From contig OZ253504.1 of the NCBI GenBank assembly GCA_965262235.1, positions 806,001 through 870,000 of the forward strand: DNA of 64,000 nt, written 5' to 3'. A program made the translations under genes and the position numbers. How positions within the stretch are numbered: the stretch's first letter is position 1; each line of letters starts with the position of its first letter. The stretch is from CATQGW01 sp965262235. Its GTDB lineage: Bacteria > Chloroflexota > Dehalococcoidia > Bin125. The notes under the pieces were generated by a model, which was not told the DNA's origin, did not search any database, and saw only the letters and a list, made by a program, of their open reading frames with translations. Positions 44,151 to 53,097 of the stretch are shown here, in pieces.

Positions 44151-45365
44151 ATGACCACCACACTCGTACCCACCGCCTACACGCCCGAACGCCTCCCCCC
44201 CAACCTGCCCAACGACGCCTGCGAAACCGACCTCGTCACGATCCCACTCGTCGCCGAACCGCACCTTCCCGCCTGGCAGCCTGAGATCCCCGACGCCTAC
44301 CTCGACCTCGGCCCCGACGAACTGCGCGAACGCATCCGCGTCGCCCGCGCCCAGCTCGCCGACCGTCTCGTCATCCTCGGTCACCACTACCAGCGCGACG
44401 ACATCATCGCGTTCGCCGATTTCCGCGGCGACTCCTTCAAGCTCGCCCAGCAGGCCGCCTTCCGCGACGACGCCGACTTCATCATCTTCTGCGGCGTCCA
44501 CTTCATGGCCGAGAGCGCCGACATCCTCACCACCCCCGAGCAGATCGTCATGCTCCCCAACCTCGCCGCCGGCTGCTCCATGGCCGACATGGCCCAGCCC
44601 GACGATGTCTACGCCTCCTGGGACGAGCTCTCCGAGGTCGTCGACACCGCCAACGTCGTCCCGATCACCTACATGAACTCCGCCGCCTCGCTCAAAGCCT
44701 TCGTCGGCGAAAACGGCGGCGCAGTCTGCACCTCCTCCAACGCCAAGGCCGTGCTCGAGTGGGCCTTCGAGCAGGGCGACCAGGTCCTCTTCTTCCCCGA
44801 CCAGCACCTCGGGCGCAACACCGCCAAGCAGCTCGGCATCGACCCCCGCAGCGAGACCGCCGTCTGGAACCCCAACAAGGCGCTCGGCGGCCTCCGCCCC
44901 GAGCGCGTCCGCAACTCCCGCGTCTTGCTCTGGCAGGGCCACTGCTCCGTCCACATCCGCTTCCGCACCGACCAGATCGAGCGCGCCCGTCAGGAGCACG
45001 ACGGCTGTCGCGTCGTCGTCCACCCCGAATGCACCGAACCCGTCGTCGACGCCGCCGACGCCGTCGGCTCCACCGAGTTCATCATCAACTACGTCCGCAA
45101 CGGCCCGCCTGGCGCCTACGCCGTCGGCACCGAGATCAACCTCGTCCACCGCCTCCACCAGGAGGTCGCCCACGAAGGCAAGACCGTCTTCTGCCTCGAC
45201 CCCGTCATCTGCCCCTGCGCCACGATGTACCGCGTCCACCCCGCCTACCTCGCCTGGGTCACCGAAGAGCTCGCCCAGGGCCGCGTCGTCAACCAGATCT
45301 CCGTCGCAGGCGAAACCCGCCGCTGGGCCCGCGTCGCCCTCCAGCGCATGCTCGACATCGTCTAG
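44151..45365 (+). CDS. nadA: Quinolinate synthase
   Basis: A 404-residue [4Fe-4S] enzyme condensing iminoaspartate with dihydroxyacetone phosphate to quinolinate. Cluster Cys lie in NLAAGCSMADMA, HPECTEPVVD and the late LDPVICPCATMYRVH segment. LGHHYQRDDIIAFADFRGDS is the substrate-binding start. Length is that of the longer NadA class. First gene of nadABC, after the NrtR-type operator. Confidence 0.95.
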   Translation: MTTTLVPTAYTPERLPPNLPNDACETDLVTIPLVAEPHLPAWQPEIPDAYLDLGPDELRERIRVARAQLADRLVILGHHYQRDDIIAFADFRGDSFKLAQQAAFRDDADFIIFCGVHFMAESADILTTPEQIVMLPNLAAGCSMADMAQPDDVYASWDELSEVVDTANVVPITYMNSAASLKAFVGENGGAVCTSSNAKAVLEWAFEQGDQVLFFPDQHLGRNTAKQLGIDPRSETAVWNPNKALGGLRPERVRNSRVLLWQGHCSVHIRFRTDQIERARQEHDGCRVVVHPECTEPVVDAADAVGSTEFIINYVRNGPPGAYAVGTEINLVHRLHQEVAHEGKTVFCLDPVICPCATMYRVHPAYLAWVTEELAQGRVVNQISVAGETRRWARVALQRMLDIV

Positions 45366-45428
45366 CCGCGCCGACGTCCTGCACGCCGACTCGCACGCCG
45401 CCTAATACGCCGATTGCACGCCGACGCC

Positions 45429-46985
45429 ATGACCGAGCACGTCAACTTCCTGATCATCGGCACCGGTCTCGCCGGCCTCAATGCCGCCCTGCTCGCCCGT
45501 GAGCACGGCTCCGTCTGCCTGGTCAGCAAGGGATCCGTCAGCGAGACCAATACCAACCGCGCCCAGGGCGGCATCGCCGCCGCCGTCGCCGCGACCGATG
45601 ATCCCCAGCGCCACGCCGCCGACACGATCCGCGCCGGCCACGGGCTCTGCGACGAACCGGCCGTCGAAATCCTCACAGAGGAGGGGCCCGCCGCCGTCCG
45701 ACGCCTGATCGATCTCGGCGTCGACTTCGACCGCGCCCCAAACGGCGCTGTCGCGCTCGCGCAGGAGGGCGCTCACTCCCAACCCCGCGTCCTCCACGCC
45801 GGAGGCGACCGCACCGGGCTGCACATCCAGCGCGCCCTCGAACAGTGCGTCGAGCGCGGCGACATCGACCTCCGCGAGGCCCACGCCGCCGTCGAGCTCG
45901 CACTCGAAGCCGGCCGCTGCGTCGGCGCAGTCATCGCCGACCCGACCGGCAAGCACACCACGATCACCGCCGACGCCACCATGCTCGCCACCGGCGGCGC
46001 CGGCGCGCTCTACACCAACACCACCAATTCCGCCGTCGCCACGGCAGACGGCCTCGGCCTCGCCCTCCGCGCCGGCGCGGTCGTCCGCGACCTCGAGTTC
46101 GTCCAGTTCCACCCCACCGCGCTCGTCAGCGGCGACGGTCCCGCCTTCCTCGTCTCCGAAGCCCTCCGCGGCGAGGGCGCGGTCCTGCTAGACGCCGCCG
46201 GCAACCGCTTCCTCGCCGATCTCCACCCCGACGCCGAGCTCGCCCCCCGCAGCGTCGTCGCCCGCGCCATCTCCGAATCCATGCGCCGCGACGACGCCCC
46301 CAACGTCTGGCTCGACATCTCAGACCAACCGGCCGATTTCCTCCGCACCCGCTTCCCTGGCGTCCACCAGGGCTGCCTCGAGCGCGGCCACGACCTCACC
46401 GCCGGCCCGATCCCCGTCGCGCCCGCCGCGCACTATCACATGGGCGGCGTCTGGACCGACCTCCACGGCCGCACCACGATCCCCGGTCTCTTCGCCGCTG
46501 GTGAAGTCGCCACCACCGGCGCTCACGGCGCAAACCGCGTCGCCTCCAACTCCCTGCTCGAAGCCGCCGTCTTCTCCGCCCGCGCCGTCAACGCCGCCAC
46601 CAGTGACGCCGCCACCAGCCGCACGGCCGACGCGCCAACGCCGGCCGAACCAGTCGAGCCGCTGCCCCTTCCGGCAGTCATGGCGGGCATCGGCGCAGCC
46701 CCCTCGCTCGCGCAGCTCCAGCAGACCGTCACCAACGGCGCAGGCATCGCCCGTCACGCCCACGAACTGACCGCCGCCCTGCGCCAGCTCGAAGCCTGGA
46801 GCGCCGACACCAACGTCAGCACACCGCCCGGCCCAACCCTGCAGCTCGCCACCACCGCCGCACACGCCATCGTCCACGCCGCCCTGGCGCGCACCGAAAC
46901 CCGCGGCAGCCACCTCCGACTCGACCACCCACGAACCGATCCCGCCTGGCGCCGCCGCCTCGCCTGGCGCATCGTGCGCGAGTAA
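45429..46985 (+). CDS. nadB: L-aspartate oxidase
   Basis: A 518-residue flavoprotein of the succinate dehydrogenase/fumarate reductase class that oxidises aspartate to iminoaspartate. FAD binding is shown by NFLIIGTGLAGLNAALLA and ATGGAGALYTNTT. EFVQFHPTAL, SEALRGEGAVLLD and HYHMGGVWTDLHGRT carry active-site residues. ATG 45429 lies 64 bp after nadA; a Met five codons earlier is possible. Confidence 0.95.
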   Translation: MTEHVNFLIIGTGLAGLNAALLAREHGSVCLVSKGSVSETNTNRAQGGIAAAVAATDDPQRHAADTIRAGHGLCDEPAVEILTEEGPAAVRRLIDLGVDFDRAPNGAVALAQEGAHSQPRVLHAGGDRTGLHIQRALEQCVERGDIDLREAHAAVELALEAGRCVGAVIADPTGKHTTITADATMLATGGAGALYTNTTNSAVATADGLGLALRAGAVVRDLEFVQFHPTALVSGDGPAFLVSEALRGEGAVLLDAAGNRFLADLHPDAELAPRSVVARAISESMRRDDAPNVWLDISDQPADFLRTRFPGVHQGCLERGHDLTAGPIPVAPAAHYHMGGVWTDLHGRTTIPGLFAAGEVATTGAHGANRVASNSLLEAAVFSARAVNAATSDAATSRTADAPTPAEPVEPLPLPAVMAGIGAAPSLAQLQQTVTNGAGIARHAHELTAALRQLEAWSADTNVSTPPGPTLQLATTAAHAIVHAALARTETRGSHLRLDHPRTDPAWRRRLAWRIVRE

Positions 46986-46993
46986 CCACACCC

Positions 46994-47851
46994 ATGCCCG
47001 ATCTCACCCCGCTCGACGACGCCCTGGTCGAACGCCTCGTCCAGGACTCGTTGGACGAAGACCGCGTCGATCTCGACCTCACCACCCAATCGATCGCCGC
47101 ATCGCTCAGCGACGGGACCGCCGAGATCATCGCCCGTGCCGACGGCGTCATCTGCGGCCTCGCCTTCGCCACCGCCGCCTTCGAAGCGCTCGATCCCGAC
47201 GTCGAAATCACCGCGCATTGCGCCGATGGCGACACCGTGGCCGCAGGCGAGGTGCTCGCCACCATCCGCGGCCACGTCCTGCACCTCCTCCGCGCCGAGC
47301 GCACCGCCCTCAACTGGCTCCAGCGCCTCTCCGGCACGGCCACCCTCACCGCCGCCGCCGTAGCCGCCGCCACCGCCGGCGGCCACGCCCAGATCCTCGA
47401 CACTCGCAAAACCACCCCCGGCCTCCGCGCCGCCGAACGCTATGCCGTCCGCTGCGGCGGCGGCCTCAACCACCGCGACTCCCTCGCCGCCGGCATCCTG
47501 CTCAAAGACAACCACATCGCCGCCGTCGGCTCGATCACCGACGCCGTCCACGCCGCCCTCGAGCACTCCGGCCCCGCCACCGCGGTCGAGGTCGAAGTCG
47601 CCAACATCGATCAGGCCCGCGAAGCGCTCGACGCCGGCGCACCCGCCCTCCTGCTCGACAACTTCGCCATCCGCGACCTCCCCCGCGCCGTCGAGCTCGC
47701 CCACCGGTTCGACGCCGCCGTCGAAGCCAGCGGTGGCATCACTATCACCCAGATCACCGTAATCGCCGCCACCGGCGTCGACTACATCTCAATGGGCGCA
47801 CTCACCCACTCCGCTCCCGCCCTCGACATCGCCCTCGACCTCCGCCCCTGA
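46994..47851 (+). CDS. nadC: Nicotinate-nucleotide pyrophosphorylase
   Basis: A 285-residue quinolinate phosphoribosyltransferase, the third step to nicotinate mononucleotide. LDEDRVDLDLTTQSI opens it; ERTALNWLQRLSGTAT, LDTRKTTPGLRAAERYAVRCGG and LKDNHIAAVG are diagnostic. It starts 8 bp after nadB, completing the de novo NAD operon. Confidence 0.96.
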   Translation: MPDLTPLDDALVERLVQDSLDEDRVDLDLTTQSIAASLSDGTAEIIARADGVICGLAFATAAFEALDPDVEITAHCADGDTVAAGEVLATIRGHVLHLLRAERTALNWLQRLSGTATLTAAAVAAATAGGHAQILDTRKTTPGLRAAERYAVRCGGGLNHRDSLAAGILLKDNHIAAVGSITDAVHAALEHSGPATAVEVEVANIDQAREALDAGAPALLLDNFAIRDLPRAVELAHRFDAAVEASGGITITQITVIAATGVDYISMGALTHSAPALDIALDLRP

Positions 47852-47876
47852 CGCTCAGCCCTCAGCCCTCAGCCCA

Positions 47877-48341
47877 CTACCCCCGCCGCGACCGATCCAG
47901 CTCCGCCGAATCGATCACCACCGTGAACGGCCCGTCGTTCACCAGCTCCACCTCCATCTCCGCTCCAAACTCCCCACGCGCCACAATCAAACCACTCGCC
48001 TCCAGCTGCCCCGCGAAGCGCTCCACCAGCGGTTCCGCGACATCCGGACGCGCCGCCCGCGTGAAGCTCGGCCGCCGACCCTTGCGCACGTCCGAAATCA
48101 GCGTGAACTGGCTCACCACCAGCACCGAGCCGCCCACGTCCGCGACGCTCTCGTTGAACCGCCCCTCTGCATCCGAGAAGATCCGCAACCCCGCGACCTT
48201 CGCCGCCATCCGGTCGGCCTCCAACTCCCCATCGCCGTCCGCCACCCCCACCAGAGCCAGCAACCCCACCCCAATCTCGCCGACCACCTCACCCCCAACA
48301 CGCACCGAAGCGCGACTCACCCGTTGCAAAACAACCCGCAT
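47877..48341 (-). CDS. dtd: D-aminoacyl-tRNA deacylase
   Basis: A 154-residue proofreading enzyme that removes D-amino acids (and glycine from tRNA-Ala) from tRNA. It opens MRVVLQRVSRASVRVGG and has the active-site SQFTL and the Gly-cisPro loop NDGPFTV. Length is normal. It is convergent with nadC. Confidence 0.95.
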   Translation of the reverse strand: MRVVLQRVSRASVRVGGEVVGEIGVGLLALVGVADGDGELEADRMAAKVAGLRIFSDAEGRFNESVADVGGSVLVVSQFTLISDVRKGRRPSFTRAARPDVAEPLVERFAGQLEASGLIVARGEFGAEMEVELVNDGPFTVVIDSAELDRSRRG

Positions 48342-48351
48342 CGAAATCCCA

Positions 48352-48444
48352 CCTCCGCTCTCTCTCCCCGCTCTGCGGCGGAACCTCCGCTCTCTCCCCC
48401 CGCTCTGCGGGGGGAGATGTCACGGAGTGACAGAGGGGGGCCGC
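48352..48444. repeat. Family A palindromic element
   Basis: A degraded CTCCCC hairpin is followed by an intact one, TGTCAC-GGA-GTGACA and AGAGGGGGGC. It lies between dtd (5' end) and the FmdB-like gene (3' end). Confidence 0.65.
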
Positions 48445-48482
48445 CCCGCTCGCCCGCCCCGCTCGCCTGCCCTTGCGCCTGG

Positions 48483-48869
48483 TCAGTCTCCGGCAGCCGC
48501 GTCCGCAACCACCTTCTCCGACGAGCCCTCGGACGCGCCGTTGCGTTCGGACCCGCCATCGCGTTCGGAGCCGCCATCGCGCTCGGAGCCGCCATCGCGC
48601 TCGGACCCGCCATCGCGTTCCGAACCACCATCACCGTCCGACTCGCCGTCGGAGCCATCGCGGTCTTCGTCCGCGCGAGCCTTCCACGACGACTTCCGGT
48701 TGTCCGTCGAGTACCAGCCCTTGCCCTTGAACAAGATCGCCGGCGCGCTCGGGATCCGCTGCATCAGCTCCGCGCAATCCGGACACGGCTGCTTGGCTAG
48801 CGCGTCCCAGCCCTCCAGCTTTTCCTCGGCGTGACCACACTCAAAGCACTCATAGGCGTAACGGGGCAC
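48483..48869 (-). CDS. FmdB-type zinc-ribbon protein with GGSERD repeats
   Basis: A 128-residue protein. The N-terminal ~50 residues are the FmdB/CxxC regulatory domain (YAYECFECGHAEEK ... CPDCAELMQRIPSAP, with KGKGWYSTD). The rest is a low-complexity acidic tail with about five GGSERD repeats coded by an 18-bp tandem (around 48536-48625). Start GTG 48869 has GAGG about 8 nt upstream. The domain binds zinc; its biological role is unknown. Confidence 0.87.
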   Translation of the reverse strand: MPRYAYECFECGHAEEKLEGWDALAKQPCPDCAELMQRIPSAPAILFKGKGWYSTDNRKSSWKARADEDRDGSDGESDGDGGSERDGGSERDGGSERDGGSERDGGSERNGASEGSSEKVVADAAAGD

Positions 48870-49220
48870 GAACGTTCCTCACCCTCGGGTCCACAATTGG
48901 GCCGTGCGGCGCCCTCGCCGCACAGAATCACGCGCAAGGTATCACGATCCACGCCCGCTCCGCGACCCTCCCATCACCAGGGCGCCTCCTGTTCGCCACC
49001 TGACAGACACCGCACAGACACCGCACAGACACCGCTTCGCGAGCTGCACCACACATTCGCCCGAGATTCGCCCCACCTTCGTCCCCCACAACGGTCGCAC
49101 CGCCGACAACCCGTGCGTATACTCTCACCCAGTGCGTCCCCCGCCGCCGTCTGCGCGTGCCCGCAGCCGGCCCCCACGCCGCGGGCGCTGCCCAAGCCCT
49201 TGCCCTAGCTCAGGAGCACG
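48870..49220. other. Non-coding gap upstream of rpsB
   Basis: Holds a palindrome GTGCGGCG-CCCT-CGCCGCAC at about 48904-48923 and three tandem copies of an 11-bp unit ACAGACACCGC at about 49002-49035. The rpsB promoter probably lies here, with GTGCGTATACTCT near 49110-49125 a possible -10 region. No coding frame is convincing. Confidence 0.5.
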
Positions 49221-49970
49221 ATGACGACCCAACTCTCCATGCGCGACCTGCTCGAGGCCGGTGTCCACTTCGGTCACCAGACCGGACGCTGGAACCCCAA
49301 AATGGCCCCGTTCATCTACGGCGCGCGCAACGGCGTCCACATCCTCGACCTCGCCCAGACCGTCGGCCGCCTGACCGACGCGACCGACTTCGTCCGCGAC
49401 ACCGTCGCCGACGGTCAGCGCGTCCTCTTCGTCGGCACCAAGCGCCAGGCCCAGGACGTCATCCGCAACGAGGCCGACCGCGCCGGCATGCCCCACGTCG
49501 TCACCCGTTGGCTCGGCGGCACCCTGACCAACTTCGCCACCATCCGCAGCCGCGTCGACTACATGATCGAGCTCGAGCGCCGCGAAGAGATCGGCCAGCT
49601 CGACCTCCTGCCCAAGAAGGAAGCCCTGCGCCTGCGCGACAAGCTCACCCGGCTGCACCGCTACCTCATCGGCCTGCGCGACATGACCGTCCTGCCCGGC
49701 GCCGTCTTCATCGTCGACGTCCCCCGCGAGCACATCGCCGTCGCCGAGGCCAAGCGCCTCCACATCCCGATCGTCGCCGTCTGCGACACCAACTGCGACC
49801 CCCGCAACATCGACTTCCCCATCCCCTCCAACGACGACGCAATCCGCGCCGTGCGCCTGCTCTCGTCCCAAATCGCCGATGCCGCCGCCGAAGGCGCCCT
49901 GCTCCGCCAGAGCGCCCGCCGCGACGCACAGTTCGAGGACGCCCAATCCCCCCAGCCCGCCAACGCCTAG
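49221..49970 (+). CDS. rpsB: Ribosomal protein S2
   Basis: A 249-residue small-subunit protein opening MRDLLEAGVHFGHQTGRWNP, with RVLFVGTKRQAQ, MPHVVTRWLGGTLTNF and IVAVCDTNCDP. AGGAG lies 8 nt upstream of ATG 49221. It leads the rpsB-tsf-pyrH-frr cluster. Confidence 0.97.
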   Translation: MTTQLSMRDLLEAGVHFGHQTGRWNPKMAPFIYGARNGVHILDLAQTVGRLTDATDFVRDTVADGQRVLFVGTKRQAQDVIRNEADRAGMPHVVTRWLGGTLTNFATIRSRVDYMIELERREEIGQLDLLPKKEALRLRDKLTRLHRYLIGLRDMTVLPGAVFIVDVPREHIAVAEAKRLHIPIVAVCDTNCDPRNIDFPIPSNDDAIRAVRLLSSQIADAAAEGALLRQSARRDAQFEDAQSPQPANA

Positions 49971-50051
49971 CTATCCGTCATCGCTAGCGGGCCCTCCGCC
50001 CGCCGGCCAGGCGCCCACAACCCACCCCCAACACCACTAGGAGCTTCCATC

Positions 50052-50543
50052 GTGGCCGTGAGCATCGACCAAATCAAAGCCCTGCGCGAGGAAACCGGCG
50101 CCGGCGTCATGGACTGCCGCGGCGCCCTCGAAGAGTCCAACGGCGACCTCGACGCCGCCCGCGAACTGCTCCGCGAAAAGGGCGTCGCCACCGCCGCCAA
50201 GCGCGCCAACCGCGCCACCGGCCAGGGCCTGATCGAGTCCTACATCCACAGCGGCCGGATCGGCGTCCTCGTCGACCTCCGCTGCGAAACCGACTTCGTC
50301 GCCCGCACCGAGCCCTTCAAGGAGCTCGCCCACGACATCGCCATGCAGATCGCCTCAATGCAGCCCGCCGCCGTCTCCGCCGAACAGCTCGACGACGACG
50401 ACCCCGAGGCCACCGCGCTGCTCGACCAGCCCTTCATCCGCGACGCCAGCCAGACCATCGCCGACCGCATCAACGATGTCATCGCCTCCGTCGGCGAAAA
50501 AATCGAAGTCGCCCGCTTCATCCGCTACGAAGTCGGCGAGTAG
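50052..50543 (+). CDS. tsf: Elongation factor Ts, short form
   Basis: A 163-residue EF-Ts that recycles EF-Tu-GDP. The N-terminal UBA-like domain IKALREETGAGVMDCRGAL is complete, and a single core subdomain (IESYIHSGRIGVLVDLRCETDFVAR) follows. It is far shorter than E. coli EF-Ts (283) and somewhat shorter than Thermus EF-Ts (about 196 from memory), lacking the second core half. GTG 50052 has AGGAG upstream. Confidence 0.93.
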   Translation: MAVSIDQIKALREETGAGVMDCRGALEESNGDLDAARELLREKGVATAAKRANRATGQGLIESYIHSGRIGVLVDLRCETDFVARTEPFKELAHDIAMQIASMQPAAVSAEQLDDDDPEATALLDQPFIRDASQTIADRINDVIASVGEKIEVARFIRYEVGE

Positions 50544-50965
50544 CGCCGACCTGGGAGACCCTTGCACACCACAGGCCGTCGCCGCAGCCCGCTCTTAGCA
50601 CTGCTCCGAGCAAGTTTCCGTCGCTCCCCCCCGCGAGACCTGCGCGTAATCCCCATTTCCCCTCTCCCCCCGCTCCGCGGGGGGAGATGCCGCAGGCAGA
50701 GGGGGGCTCCGGGCGCGCCCTCACCAGATAGCGGAAGCTCCCCACCGTCACGTCGTGACAACGCCACCGGCAGGGAAGGTCGGAGCAGTGGGACTTACGC
50801 GCAGGTCCCCCTGCGGGGGGAGCTGCCGAAGGCTGCGGGGGAAGTGCACCGCCACCTCCGAGGCACGCCGTCTCCCGACTCCGCTCACTCGCTCCGCCAC
50901 AGCTTCCACCTGCATGGGGGGCTCCAGGAACGCGCGCAAAAATCTCCCCGCCAGCCGAGCAGCGC
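50544..50965. other. Gap between tsf and pyrH, filled by a transposon-like element
   Basis: 422 bp with no coding frame of merit. The family B element occupies 50634-50808; the remainder carries GC-rich hairpin fragments (CCCCCTGCGGGGGGAGCTGCC). Confidence 0.6.
50634..50808. mobile_element. Family B MITE-like element, copy 2 (~175 bp)
   Basis: Ends GAGACCTGCGCGTAA and TTACGCGCAGGTCCC. The interior matches the copy at 17434 almost base for base, including the GC-rich hairpin, TGCC-GCA-GGCA and a GTCACGTCGTGAC palindrome. It interrupts the normally tight tsf-pyrH junction. Confidence 0.75.
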
Positions 50966-51703
50966 ATGACCGATCCCTCCCGCCGCATCCTGCTCAAAAT
51001 CAGCGGCGAAGCGCTCCAGGGCGACCTCACCACCGGCCTCGACCCCGCCGCCGTCCGGCGCATCGCCCTCCAGCTCGTCGACTGCGTCAAATCAGGCGTC
51101 CAGCTCGCCGTCGTGGTTGGCGGCGGCAACATCGTCCGCGGACGCGTCGCCGCCGCCGCCGGCATGACCCGCATGACCGCCGACTACGCCGGCATGCTCG
51201 GCACCATCATCAACGGCCTCGCCCTTCAGGACGCGATCGAAGCCGAAGGCCTCCAGGTCCGCACCCTCTCCGCGATCAACGTCCCCACCGTCGCCGAGCC
51301 GTACATCCCCCGACGCGCCCGCCGCCACCTCGAAAAGAACCGCATCGTGCTGCTCGTCGCCGGCACCGGCCAGCCCTTCGTCACCACCGACACCGCCGCC
51401 GCACAGTTCGGCGTCGCCGTCGGCGCCGTCGAATTGCTCATGGCCAAGCGCGGCGTCGACGGCGTCTACACCGCCGATCCCGCCACCCACCCCGACGCCA
51501 AGCGCTACGAATCGCTCAACTACCGCGACGCCATCACCCAGAACCTCGGCGTCCTCATGGACACCGCCGCGCTCTCCCTCTGCGAAGACAACAATCTACC
51601 GATCTTCGTGTTTGATATCGACTCGCCGGACGCTATCGTGCAAGCCGTACAGCATGGTCTGGCGGGCACCCGCGTCCACGCCGGACCCACCCGCCTCGCG
51701 TAA
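50966..51703 (+). CDS. pyrH: UMP kinase
   Basis: A 245-residue amino-acid-kinase-fold enzyme converting UMP to UDP. It has RILLKISGEALQGD, AVVVGGGNIVRG, DYAGMLGTIINGLALQDAIE, FVTTDTAAAQ and KRGVDGVYTADP. Length is typical. It is separated from tsf by the family B element and followed after 9 bp by frr. Confidence 0.96.
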   Translation: MTDPSRRILLKISGEALQGDLTTGLDPAAVRRIALQLVDCVKSGVQLAVVVGGGNIVRGRVAAAAGMTRMTADYAGMLGTIINGLALQDAIEAEGLQVRTLSAINVPTVAEPYIPRRARRHLEKNRIVLLVAGTGQPFVTTDTAAAQFGVAVGAVELLMAKRGVDGVYTADPATHPDAKRYESLNYRDAITQNLGVLMDTAALSLCEDNNLPIFVFDIDSPDAIVQAVQHGLAGTRVHAGPTRLA

Positions 51704-51712
51704 GCGCTCATT

Positions 51713-52285
51713 ATGGCCGACGACGAACTCATCGAGCTGGCATTCTCCGACGCCGACGAGCGCATGCGCGGCGCGATCTCCGCGCTCGACCGCGAACTCC
51801 AGGCCATCCGCACCGGCCGCGCCCACCCCGGCCTCGTCGAACATGTCCGCGTCAACTACTACGGCACCAGCATGGCCCTCAACCAGATGGCCACCATCTC
51901 CGTCCCCGAAGCCCGCCTGATCGCCATCCAGCCCTGGGACAAGAACGCCTTCGGGCCCATCACCAAAGCGATCCAGACCTCCGACCTCGGCATCAACCCG
52001 CAGAGCGACGGCATCCTCATTCGCCTCATCCTGCCCGAACTCACCGAGGAGCGCCGCCGCAGCCTCGTCAAAGTCGTCTCCCAGAAGGCCGAAAACACCC
52101 GCGTCGCCATCCGCAACATCCGCCGCCACATCCACGACGACCTCCGCGGCATGCAGCGTGACGGCGACCTCTCCCAGGACGAGGAACATCGCGCTGAGGC
52201 CCGACTCGACAAACTCACAACCGAATTCGTCGCTATCGTGGACAAGGTGGGCGAGGACAAGGAGCGCGAGCTCCTGGAGGTCTAG
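51713..52285 (+). CDS. frr: Ribosome recycling factor
   Basis: A 190-residue factor that splits post-termination ribosomes with EF-G. Family segments are LQAIRTGRAHPGLVEHV, YYGTSMALNQMATISVPEAR and a C-terminal coiled helix with NIRRHIHDDLR. It begins 9 bp after pyrH and ends 2 bp before uppS. Confidence 0.96.
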   Translation: MADDELIELAFSDADERMRGAISALDRELQAIRTGRAHPGLVEHVRVNYYGTSMALNQMATISVPEARLIAIQPWDKNAFGPITKAIQTSDLGINPQSDGILIRLILPELTEERRRSLVKVVSQKAENTRVAIRNIRRHIHDDLRGMQRDGDLSQDEEHRAEARLDKLTTEFVAIVDKVGEDKERELLEV

Positions 52286-52287
52286 TT

Positions 52288-53097
52288 GTGACACGATGGT
52301 CCACCGCCCGACTGCCCGCTGCCGTCGCCCACACTCCCCCGCTTGCCGATCCGCCGCCCGCTGAATCCGCTCCCTCCGTCGCTCCCTCACTGGCCCCCAA
52401 CGCGCCCACCCCCTGCCACGTCGCCGTGATCATGGACGGCAACGGACGCTGGGCCGCCCAGCGCGGCCTGCGACCCACCGACGGTCACCGCGCCGGCACC
52501 GAGAACATCCGCGCCGCGATCGAGTCGTTCGGCGAACGCGGCATCCGCTACCTCACGCTTTTCGCCTTCTCCACCGAGAACTGGAGCCGCCCCCGGCCGG
52601 AGATCCGCGGCCTCATGCGCATCCTCTCCAACACCATCGACCGCGAAGTCCAGCCGCTCCACGAGGCCGGCGTCCAGCTCCGCTACATCGGCCGCATCAA
52701 CGCCCTCTCCGACCACCTCCGGCGCAAAATCGACCAGGCCGTCGCGCTCACCGCCAACAACACCAAGATGACCGTCTGCATCGCCTTCAACTACGGCGGC
52801 CGCGCCGAACTCGTCGACGCCGTGCGCCGCATCGCCGCCGACGGCATCCCACCCGACGACATCGATGAAGCCCTGATCAATCGCTACCTCTACACCGGCG
52901 GCATGCCCGATCCCGACCTGATCATCCGCACCGGCGGCGACCAGCGCCTCTCCAACTTCCTGCTCTGGCAGGCCGCCTACGCCGAGTACGTCTTCTCGCC
53001 CACCTGGTGGCCCGATTTCTGCGCCGCCGATGTCGACGCCGCACTCGACGCCTACGCCCGCCGCTGCCGCAACTTCGGCGCCCGCCAAGAACAGTGA
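52288..53097 (+). CDS. uppS: Isoprenyl diphosphate synthase (undecaprenyl type)
   Basis: A 269-residue cis-prenyltransferase that makes the lipid carrier for envelope polysaccharide. It has HVAVIMDGNGRWAAQRG with the catalytic Asp, FAFSTENWSRP, and DLIIRTGGDQRLSNFLLWQ. An extra ~40-residue Pro/Ala-rich N-terminus precedes the core. GTG 52288 starts 2 bp after frr. Product chain length cannot be read from sequence. Confidence 0.95.
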   Translation: MTRWSTARLPAAVAHTPPLADPPPAESAPSVAPSLAPNAPTPCHVAVIMDGNGRWAAQRGLRPTDGHRAGTENIRAAIESFGERGIRYLTLFAFSTENWSRPRPEIRGLMRILSNTIDREVQPLHEAGVQLRYIGRINALSDHLRRKIDQAVALTANNTKMTVCIAFNYGGRAELVDAVRRIAADGIPPDDIDEALINRYLYTGGMPDPDLIIRTGGDQRLSNFLLWQAAYAEYVFSPTWWPDFCAADVDAALDAYARRCRNFGARQEQ

